Source: Gnetum montanum
Taxonomy: Eukaryota; Streptophyta; Gnetopsida; Gnetales; Gnetaceae
DNA length: 40,960 bases
Reading direction: 5' to 3'
Assembly (NCBI GenBank): GCA_015680685.1
Contig: MNCI01027163.1
Coordinates: 80,221 to 121,180 of the forward strand
The stretch's first letter is position 1; the number at the start of each line of letters is the position of its first letter. Under the pieces are notes generated by a model. The model made no database searches. It saw only the letters and a list, made by a program, of their open reading frames with translations, and had not been told where the DNA came from. Below are positions 32,555 to 40,960 of this stretch, one piece after another. A program made the position numbers and the translations under genes.

Positions 32555-32880
32555 ATGCTAGTTTTAGGCCATTTCAGGCCATTGCTAGTTTTAGGCCTTT
32601 TCGGGCCATTGCATAGTATGCCAAAAGGATTGTATGTTAATAAAGAGAAAAGAAACGATGCTAATTTTAGGCCATTTCAGGCCATAGCCAAAATAGATAG
32701 TACGTTAACAAAGAAAAAGGAGATGATGTTAGTTTTAGGCCATTTCGGCCCATAGTGTAGCATGCCAAAAGGATGACATGTTAATAAAGAAAAAAGCAGC
32801 AATGCTAGTTTTAGGCCATTTCCGGCCATAGCATAGCATGCTAAAAGGATGGCATGTTAACAAAGAAAATAAGCGACGAA
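32555..32880. repeat. AGTTTTA-GGCC-N6-GGCC motif, cluster 3
   Basis: Five copies of CTAGTTTTAGGCCATTTCAG followed by GCCA, starting near 32558, 32585, 32661, 32728 and 32814. Each is followed by an A/G-rich spacer with GCATGCYAAAAGGATG and GTTAAYAAAGAAAA. The core resembles clusters 1 and 2 with GGCC arms instead of GTC/GAC. It lies between the antisense gene's 3' end and the protease of E. Confidence 0.8.
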
Positions 32881-33060
32881 TGTACAAGGGATGGCAACTG
32901 GGTAGGAAGAAGTAGGGTTGCTACACTATCTGTAGCTACCTCTTGACCCTTCATGGGTTGATTGGAATGTAAGGCCATGGTGTTTCGTCAGGGCCCTCAT
33001 TCACATCATTGTCCCCCACTTGGAAGGGCAACTAAACCCATGCATTTTTTATTTGGAGGT
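32881..33060 (-). other. Protease downstream segment of element E
   Basis: A short stretch between the repeats and the protease frame. No motif is recognised. If E had an Ogre-type intron, its 5' splice site could lie here, but none can be chosen. Confidence 0.3.
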
Positions 33061-33790
33061 CGGCTTGCTAGGTTGATCCTTCCATTGGATGGTTAATGTA
33101 TGCATGATCAGGCACTTCATTCTCAGAGGTTGTGACCTTTGAGCCCTGCTCCATGTCCACATTACTGATTACTTGTGTTGCTACTTCGTAACCACGGATC
33201 ACCACCTCCCTACCTACATATGGTAAGTGGATTTTTTGGTGTATAGGCAAGGAGACAAACCTAAGTTGCACTAACCATGATCTTCCCAAGATCAGGTTAA
33301 ACCCAGGCATTTCCTCAACCACAATGAACGTTGCGTATGTGGGGAACTAGTCCCCTGCTACGAGGTCTATATGACCTATGCCTTTCACTAGGACACATGC
33401 CCTGTTGAATGACCTTAGACATGTCATCATCCTGGGTTTGATCTGGTTGACCAAACCCAACTTGTCCACAATAGGGAAGGGGCTGATGTTTGTGGCAGCC
33501 CCATCATCAACGTGTACCCTTCAGATCTAGTGTTGGCTGACTCGAATTGTGATAAAGAGAGGTGTCGTAGTCACCTAACCCCCTTCAAGATCTTCCCTAA
33601 TGGCATCATCACTGAAATTCAATTGGGATGGCATAGGCTCTGTGGGTATAGAGGGAAGCATGATCGAGTGGATCACCTCTTCTTCCACCAGCATGTCTTC
33701 GTCGACCAGAACCATCCTCAACATGCGGATTAGACCCTCGTGGTGGGGTACAGATGTCATGATTAGGTCATACAAGCTCAGTGTAACATT
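33060..33790 (-). pseudogene. Protease of element E
   Basis: On the - strand, RVHVDDGAATNISPFPIVDK (about 33530-33470) matches the Tat-type protease start (VLIDGGSAVNIMPL); the catalytic D is kept in DDGA. MTCLRSFNRACVLVKGIGHI and EMPGFNLILGRSWLVQLRFV (33310-33250) follow, the latter matching YNAILGRPWL. The frame before the active site (33775-33575) is acidic and belongs to the gag-protease linker. The frame has a few stops. The position next to gag and far from RT is due to the antisense gene segment. Confidence 0.85.
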
Positions 33791-36600
33791 TTTATAATTT
33801 AGAGCTTGGTTGACCTAGGTGAGAGCATCTAGAAGGTTTTGGCTACCCCACATTTTGACACTTTCCTCCTCTTCTACCCATCCCAGAAGATGAATTTCTC
33901 AAGGGGGGGGGGAGGGGGAATTTAGGTCTATATCCAGAACCTTTTTGGCAGGGTGGTGTGAATTGTGTGGTTGTGGAAACATTGTTCTTCAGTGATGAAG
34001 GTATAGATGTAAGGGGTGGAGACGCAGGCTTGGGAGTACTAGGGGCGGTACCTCCTCTCGATGTCTCTCCTACGAGAAGGTTGTTCAATCGTTTTATGTG
34101 GGGCAGGAGCTGTCAAAAAAGCCGGCCCCCTAATGATGAAAGGAGTTAATGGTGTTTGAAGACGAAGTGACATAGTTTTGCTAATAGGTGGTGCTGAGAT
34201 GGATGTTTGTGGAGGGACCCTCAGAATGAATGACTGTTGTAAGCTTTGATTAGCTACTCATGGTGCTGGTGCACTACGTTGAGGCACACAGACCACGAAT
34301 GGCTACTAAGGTGGCCTAGAATTACTGTCAATGCTGATGGCATTGATGACATAACTGAAATTATTGGTGTTGATGGGGTCTATGTAGACATGCATAGATT
34401 GGTTTTCGGGACGTACTAGGTTGCTCTCGTCCAGCACCAGCTTTCCCTGGTCAATCAACATCTGGATGTCATCCTGCAATGCAAGACAGTAATCCATGTT
34501 GTGACCACACTATTGGTGGTAGTCACAAAACCTCTCTAGCCTAAAATCCTTAGGGACTAGGGGCTCATTTGGTAGGGCCAAAGAGGGGTTCCTAAGGAGC
34601 TTGTAGTAGCGTTGATGTCTACTAATTTCTTCTTGTGACATTTTCTTGTATTGCATATTCCCCATTGCCAATAGTTACTTCAGAAGTTCTAAAGGCTTGA
34701 GAGGTAGTGGGGTGTACTTTGAATGATCTTTGCATTCAAAGTTTGGCTTAGTTTGCATAGACGTCTTAGGTGTGGGCACCAGAGCTTGTGGCACATTGCC
34801 CTATTTAGGCATGGGGTTAGTCATAGGTATGGACAATTTCTTGTTGTTCTTGTTACATTGTTGCTAGGTATGGGCTTGGCCTCAATGGCCACAATGGTCA
34901 CTGTGGTTTTTGGGGCCTTACCCTTGTCCTTCTTTGTGAAGGTGTTTTTGTAAGCAATGTAGGCTAGGTCTTTGCTCACCTCAGCCGCATCCTGTATACT
35001 CTTGGTCTAAGCAAAGGCTTGAATAAGAGTGCGAGGGGCGAGGTAGTACAGTTTAGACTTGATAAAGTCATTCACTGCACCCTTAAAGATAGCTAGCAAG
35101 TGGGCTTCCATGATGGGCTCGCAGATTTCGTTAAGGGTTGCACTCTAGCATTGGATGAATTTTTGGATTGGTTCTAGAGGCTCCTACTTCATGCTCATCA
35201 ACTGGTCTAGTGTGGTCTCTACCTTCAGGTTGTACTTGAAGCGCATTACAAACTAGGTTAGAATCTCTTCCAGAGTTGAAATGGATGAGCACAGCAGCAC
35301 ATGAGACCAATCTAAGGCTTTCTAGGCTAGGGACATGGAAAAGACATAGATAATCGTGTGCAGCCATTTTTGTAATAGAAGAGATTCAGATTTGAAGGTA
35401 ACAAGATGCATGTTGGGATCTCCCTCCCCATCGTCTTTTGTGAAGTGCAGGAGAGACATCCCTGAGGGTAACATCAAAGTAGGGATTGCAGGGCTGACAG
35501 GGTCATCCTGGTAAAAGTCCATAACTTGTACCGTGTCAGACCCAATAGCATTGAGGCATTTTATTTCCTCAGTGAGTGTTTGGATAAGCTGGAATGATTG
35601 ATCTAGACCCTACAACATTATGGATGGTTGAGGAACTGCCGAAGCAGCTCCCACCTATGGCATGGTGGGGGTAGCGACTTAACCCATCAGCAGTATTGTT
35701 GGGACCACCACTCGAACGGTGCTACTTGTGCTATCCACCACCTAGTAGGTGGTGTTGTTGGAGCAACAACCACAAGTTGAGCTACCAAATAGACTGCTTG
35801 TGTCACTGATGGAACAAACCATTTGCAGTGTTTAGTAGGTTTGAGGGCAAACATAGTGAGACATTTGCAATGGTTGTAGAATAGGCGAGGAAGCGAATGG
35901 GGTCCACCATGTGGATGGACCTGGGCCCGTCATAGTGGGTGGAATAGACATGAGCATAGGAATTAACATGGAAGTTACATATGATTGCGAAGTAGGTACA
36001 ATGTGAACATGAGATAGGGTAGCTGTGATTAGCATGTTATGAACTACAGAAATATGCTAATGAATAGTTTGTAGTGGCATAATCACTACAAACGAAACAG
36101 GGGAATAAGGGCGATGATATGCCAGGAATGTGACATGGCTGCCCATTGTGGTTGTAGTTGTAGGTTGCAGGAGCATAGGAATGATGAAAAAGGGAGTGGT
36201 GACAAACAATGAGTTGGCCCAGAAGGACTAGGTAGGAGAGACAGGAATAGGGTTGGCTTGACCTCCCTCGTCAAATTGGGAATCGAGTTTCTCCTGTCCA
36301 TCTTGAAAGGGATCATCTTGGTTGGACGTTGTGTCCTACTACTCCCTAAATGTATCCAGCTGGATTACCTGCTCCAGCAACCTTTGGTTCTCCTGTGTCA
36401 AAGGTATGGAAACACCAGGAGTAGGAACAAACACCTTCCCATCGCAGTACGCAAACTCAAAGCTATGTTTGCTCTCAAATTCATGTACATCCAAAGGCAG
36501 GTTCACCTAAACCTTTGCACAGAGGAATTTATAATGTGCATGTTGCTAGGTCAAGCCCATAGGTCCTCAGTTTTGGATCTTGAGGGATTGATCTATTTCC
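33791..36600 (-). pseudogene. gag of element E
   Basis: The N-terminal part is at 36510-36340: HEFESKHSFEFAYCDGKVFV, then PLTQENQRLLEQVIQLD, a likely coiled coil. A Pro/Ser/Tyr-rich segment follows (36300-35640). The capsid-like region is at 35520-35040: LPSGMSLLHFTKDDGEGDPN, matching the usual F.G..DP..HL of plant gag, then WLHTI. A single knuckle-like motif lies at about 34530-34470 (CDYHQ, then GHNMDYCLALQDDIQMLID), typical of the end of Tat gag (CEYH..HGHTTEECxxLKxxIEELI). Several stops and frameshifts. The exact start codon is not clear. Confidence 0.8.
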
Positions 36601-36649
36601 AACATTGGGTTTAGCGGTTTTTTAGCACCAGTGGTGCCTTGAATCATGA

Positions 36650-37400
36650 TGTAAACCTCCACATTGATGGTTGAAACACAGTGAAAATTTTGAGGCCTCA
36701 ACGGTTCAAAAAAATCTTGTGACTCAGGTAAGGATTTGCAACAAGTTGCGGTTCAACAAGTTCCATTTCTAGCTAAGGGTCTTTTGTGCCACGCTACGTA
36801 GCAAAGTGATAAACTCTAGAGGACAGAACAAGACAAGGGGTGCACAATGGCAAGCCTTCAACTTTGCAAGTTTTCTATGTTTCGAAAATCTTAACTTTTG
36901 GCATATTATGCCGCATTACGCAACATAGCGTAACATAGCATAACACATCGTAATGCTAGAAGATAGTCCATGGAAACAATGGAGATGGCAGGATTTGAGA
37001 CCTCGATGGTCTAACAAAATCTCAAGGCTTAAGCAAAGATCTACAGCATGCCACACATTTCAGCAAGTTTTCTTTTTCGGCTAAGGGGCCCATTATGCTA
37101 TATTATGTAGTGTAGCATAATAAACCCTGGAAGGACTAAACAGAAATAGAGGAAGCACAACAACAACACTTCAATTTTTTTCAGGTTCGCTATTTTTATG
37201 CTGAATAACGCTATGCAGCGTAATTTAGCATGGCGCAGTGTAATACAAGCAATGACAGAGATAGCATAATTCAGGCATCAGTAGTTCATATGTCACAATA
37301 CGCTCTCTAGCATATTGCAGTGTAACCAAAGAATAGTTTGTTGCCAAAGCTCTAGCAAAAGTAGGTTATCACACATTACGCTTCAGAGCGTAATGTAGCG
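36650..37400. repeat. 306-bp direct duplication with hairpins in the leader of E
   Basis: The block starting tttgaggcctcaacgg (36688) recurs diverged as tttgagacctcgatgg (36994); both copies continue through an agcaagtt(c/t) block into a GCTACG/ATGCTA hairpin region. Hairpins include GCTACGTAGC (36793-36802), GCATTACG/CGTAATGC (36913-36920 with 36949-36956), ATTATGCTA/TAGCATAAT (37092-37121) and the perfect ATTACGCT-tcag-AGCGTAAT (37375-37394). Confidence 0.7.
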
Positions 37401-38360
37401 TGGTGCCGCAAGCTTCAAACACAAACACACCAAGTCAACGACATCTTGTAAGTTTAGGACATGCATCATGTAAACTACATTTTTCACTTGACCCTAACCT
37501 TATATATATTCCAATTGACAAAGATCAAAGGGTTGGCAAAAAATTTCTTTGAAGAAGGTAAAATTTTCTCTATGAGCAATTCTCTTTCATCAGCAATCGT
37601 TGACAACTCTTGCAGAAGATTGACAAGAGAGAGAAAAGGGGATCAGTAATCATAAGAACATCAGAGGTGATTGGCAAGAATCCTTGATTAGAAATAGTTG
37701 GTTAATTGATATTCTACTTTGGGTTTGACTTCCTTGCACCCAGATTGGCTAGAACAAGATAGATCAACCTTTTCTTGTGTTAACTTTAAATAGTTTTCTC
37801 GTTCTTGGCACATGCCTCATCTAAACCAAAGTTGGCCTGTAATCATTGTATCCAACATATTTTTTTCATAAGTTAAATCCCAGATCTTGGGATTGCACGC
37901 TTTCTAAATTTCATTTCCTCTGTCTTATCTATACAGATTTTGCAATCGCTTTAAATCATTTACATCATTATCAATTACCTTCAAGATTAACGATGTTATA
38001 TCTCCTCATAAAAATCGTCATTTTTCCATCCAATTATTATAGAATTTTTACTGATTAAGTAAGTCCCTATCTGATTGACAAGATCATTCAGGGCACCTCA
38101 GATTCGTCTTCCCTAGCATGGCCCTTGCATGGATCTAAGGTTATAACTGTGTACATGGATTTCTGCTCGTTATTTCCAGGAACCAACGTTTTCTATCATT
38201 ACAAAGGTGTTAACAGCAGTAGTTGCAGAAGCCATTGCTACCAAGCTAGGCAGTTTTGCAAACAGAAAAAGGTAGGTAGTTTTGCAAATGGAAAAAGCAA
38301 AGAAACTTGAAAGAAAAAATTTTTTGCGAACAAAAAGAGCAAAGGAGTTGACAAGCAATG
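37400..38360. other. Leader of element E without a gene
   Basis: No coding region, RNA gene or repeat is supported here, apart from a short duplication of a gttttgcaaa word near 38252 and 38279. It is part of the untranslated leader between the 164-bp array and gag. Confidence 0.5.
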
Positions 38361-38364
38361 AAAA

Positions 38365-39335
38365 AGAAGGCTTTATGTCTTTCTAGGCTCCCAAGGAATT
38401 GTCAAGGTGACTAGTCTATACCACACAATGCATAAACAACTGCAAAAGGGTGTCACATTTATGCTAGTGGATGATAGGGTACAAAACGCATGCAAGACTA
38501 CCGTAAAAAAGGAAGGCAAGTCAACTGAAAATTAGAGGCTTTATGTCATGTAGGATTCCCAAAGAACTATTGAGGCAACCAATCTACACTACACAACACA
38601 TAAATAGCCATAGACAGGTGTCACATATATGCTAATTCACATCAGGGTGAAGAAGGCTTACAAGACTACTATTAAAAGGCAAGATAGCTGGCAATCGGAG
38701 GCTTTATGTCCTATAGGGTTCCCGAGGAACTGTCAAGGCGACCGATCTGCACCGCACAATGCATAAACAACCACAGACAAGTGTCAAGTTTATGCTAATG
38801 CATATCAAGGTGTAGAAAGCTTACAAGACTACCATAAAAATGGCAAGCTAACTAGAAATCAGAGGCTTTATGTCATATAGAATTCCTGAGGAACCATCGA
38901 GGAAATCGATTTGCACTGCATGATGTGTAAATAGCCACAGATAGGTGTCAAGTTTACACTAATGCATATTAGGGTGTAGAAGGCTTACAAGAGTACCATA
39001 GAAAAGGAAATTTAACTAGCAATCAGAGGCTTTATGTCCTGTAGCATTCCTGAGGAACCGTCGAGGGGACCGATCTACATCACACGACGTGTAAACAACC
39101 ACAGATGGGTGTCAAGTTTACGCTAATGTGTATCAGGATGTAGAAGGCTTACAAGAATACCATAAAAAAAGCAAGCTAACTGGAAATTAGAGGCTTTATG
39201 TCCTGTAGGGTTCCCAAGGAACCGTCGAGGCGACCGATCTACACTGCACAATGCGTAAACAACCACAGACGGGTGTCAAGTTTACACTAATGCGTATCAG
39301 GGTGTAGAAGGCTTACAAGAATATGATGACATGTG
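38365..39335. repeat. 164-bp tandem array in the leader of E
   Basis: Six units; the marker ctttatgtc starts at 38371, 38539, 38702, 38866, 39030 and 39194, spacing 168, 163, 164, 164 and 164. Each unit carries a CG-containing block around ccgaggaaccgtcgaggcga with the inverted repeat GTTCC-cga-GGAAC, then aaacaaccacagac and gtgtagaaggcttacaag. The last unit ends about 45 bp before the 5' LTR. The regular spacing with 10-20% divergence shows an old array. Confidence 0.92.
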
Positions 39336-39376
39336 GAGAAGGAACCAAAATGCCCTACTTCTAGTGTTAGAAAGAC

Positions 39377-40938
39377 TGTAGTGATCAAAAACATTGGCAG
39401 CTAGAAAATGCCAAGGGGTCATCGGCCGACCATGGTCTTAACCCTATCTCTACCGGAGGGCCGTGCTGGATGGGGACAGAAACAAGGCACCCTGAATGGT
39501 CTAGTTGATCATACAAGGACTTAGTCAATGGCTATATAACCTTTTGCAACATGTGATTTAAAGAAAAAAATGAGATTCATAACACGAAATGATGTTTAGA
39601 TGCAAAAGAGATAGAAAAACAATGTAAAATGCAATAGTAAACAGAAGATAATGTAAAATGCAGTTAGAAAATATGCACCAATTTGAAGTTATGACCTCTC
39701 TCTATCAAGATGGATAGAATCGGTTGAAAAATGTTGAGAAGTGCAGAGATCCCAAGAGTAGCCAAGACGTGTAGAGCCAAAGGGCCATGAGCTTGAACAC
39801 GGACTTCGACATTAACAATGCGAAGTAGTACCAAGGTGGTAGAAGAGAATAGAATGAGGATGCCCACTGAGAACACTAACTATCTATAGTATTAAATAGA
39901 AATATTACAATGCTCAAGAGTTTGAGAGTTAGAATGCCAAGATGTCAAGGAAAGCCCAGGAATGAAAAAGGGAGAATCCTTGAAAAATTCAAAAGTCCAA
40001 AAGTCCTTTAAAAATTGCTCATTGAGGTATTTATAGGACCAAGGGCACACGAAAGATGCGATTTGAACACCACGTGCCTTGGGTTTATGCTAACCTTTCT
40101 ATGCTGCACATGGCTTCATGACCATTGGGCGAGCCTATCATGCCGTAATTATGGGTCTGCCATGCCGTAATTACGCTATCAAAGCAATGATGCAATTAGG
40201 TGAAGTGCATTGATGTCACACAACTACTCACCACATCTTGCTATACCTTGTAGCGTAGCATGTTTGGTGTGGCATAGCATCTTGTTATGCTATGCTACAC
40301 TACGCAGCATAGCGTAGCCACTAATTTGAAGTGAGAAATTGCATTGTGTTCTGCTACATTTGCAGTATGCTAACCGTTTGAAGTATGCTAACTATTTGTT
40401 GTAGACTCGCCATGTTGTGCTACGCTACATAGCATAGCAACTGGCCTTAGTCACAAAAAATGTTTCCAATTTGTGAACTTTTTCTTCTGCACTAAGAAAC
40501 TTGCGAACTTACTGATCCCGCCCTTCAAATTTCCTTCTATCACTTTCATAGAATTGCTATGCCTTGCTGCGCCTTGTAGCTTAGCATAGTGTAGTAGCAA
40601 ACATGACTTCATTTAGCCAAGTTCGTTGCTTTCTGACGAAAGTAGACATTGTCGAAGCACTTAAAGTTGGAAAAGGTGACTGGTCATCTAGCTTTTGCTA
40701 TGTTGTGCTATGCTAGCATATCATAGCATAGCGTTGCATTGTGCTTTTGCAAATGTCTTCTAAAGTTTGCTACACTACGAGGCGTAGCGTAGTATAGCAA
40801 GAATCCTTAACTTAGAAAACTTGTTGAAGCAGACAGTTCGAAAATCAGAGCATCCATCTCCTAAAGAACTATCGTAATGCTGGGTGAATTGCAAAGGCTT
40901 GGTGAAGCAAAAATGTCTTTGAATTTTGGGGTGTTTCA
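39377..40938 (-). repeat. 5' LTR of element E
   Basis: 1,562 bp, the partner of 17583-19123 over its full length. On the - strand it starts TGAAACACCCC and ends GATCACTACA. TATA box complement gtatttatag at 40027-40036. The leader side (39340-39376) shows no standard plant PBS: neither the tRNA-Asp nor the tRNA-Met complement is visible next to the LTR. Confidence 0.93.
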
Positions 40939-40943
40939 TATAC
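40939..40943. repeat. Target-site duplication of element E, right copy
   Basis: tatac. The following bases to 40960 continue the copia D reading frame interrupted at 17577. Confidence 0.9.
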
Positions 40944-40960
40944 TATTTTTTTTGGAAATT

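Larger units (their letters stand above)
17583..40938 (-). mobile_element. Giant Tat/Ogre-like Ty3/gypsy element E
   Basis: A 23,356-bp element (about 20.2 kb without the nested insertion G) with LTRs of 1,541 and 1,562 bp and a perfect 5-bp TSD. On the - strand the order is 5' LTR, leader with tandem repeats (36.6-39.3 kb), gag (33.8-36.6), protease (33.07-33.65), a 5.8-kb segment holding an antisense gene, RT (26.3-27.2, resumed at 23.2), RNase H, a second archaeal-type RNase H, integrase, 3' region, 3' LTR. The second RNase H and the size are marks of the Tat lineage, which includes Ogre and Retand. The LTRs differ at many sites, mostly transitions. Every coding region is broken. Confidence 0.92.

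Noticed and set aside
36258-36614. A + strand open frame of 118 codons
   Set aside because: It overlaps the - strand gag N-terminal frame of E, which has recognisable coding character.
38365-39335. CRISPR-like array
   Set aside because: Units are 164 bp with no spacer structure, in a plant retrotransposon leader.

Overview
The window is plant nuclear heterochromatin-type DNA made almost entirely of decayed LTR retrotransposons inserted into one another. The evidence is Ty1/copia and Ty3/gypsy coding remnants of plant type, plant primer-binding sites (tRNA-Met and tRNA-Asp like), long LTRs, and a fragment of the plant/eukaryotic autophagy gene ATG18. LTR pairs differ at many sites, mostly transitions, so the insertions are old. 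That suits a large-genome seed plant that removes repeats slowly (a gymnosperm is one possibility), but the species cannot be named from this sequence. No intact host gene, rRNA or convincing tRNA was found.

Layout. (A) 1-3445, + strand: 3' end of a Ty3/gypsy element (integrase tail, long 3' noncoding region, polypurine tract, 3' LTR). (F) 3446-6739, + strand: copia RT/RNase H remnant, a probable LTR, then a second PBS. (B) 6740-8429, - strand: LTR of the same family as A plus a decayed accessory reading frame. (D) 8430-17577, + strand: copia element whose 5' LTR is split by element C. (C) 9239-16291, - strand: complete 7.05-kb Ty3/gypsy element of the A/B family with TSD taagg. It has gag and protease but has lost RT-RNase H-integrase. 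(E) 17583-40938, - strand: complete 23.4-kb Tat/Ogre-like Ty3/gypsy element with TSD tatac, inserted in D. Its order is 5' LTR, leader with tandem arrays, gag, protease, a large antisense gene, RT, RNase H, second RNase H, integrase, 3' LTR. (G) 23194-26340: a 3.1-kb insertion with TSD cttat inside the RT active-site region of E, carrying captured gene pieces including ATG18.

The most unusual object is on the + strand at 27886-32368, antisense to E and lying between its protease and RT. It is a decayed gene of about 1,165 codons. Seven exons can be joined through six GT-AG introns (61-535 bp), and the reading frame is kept at every junction. Its product is not recognised. In Ogre elements this position is where a sense-strand intron is known, so E may hold an antisense gene inside its own intron. 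Clusters of a short hairpin-forming motif (AGTTTAA, then GTC-N6-GAC) flank this gene on both sides and recur directly after the pol stop.

Order of events inferred from nesting: B into F; D into B; C and E separately into D; G into E. A inserted into F separately. All coding regions carry stops or frameshifts, and nothing here looks mobile today.
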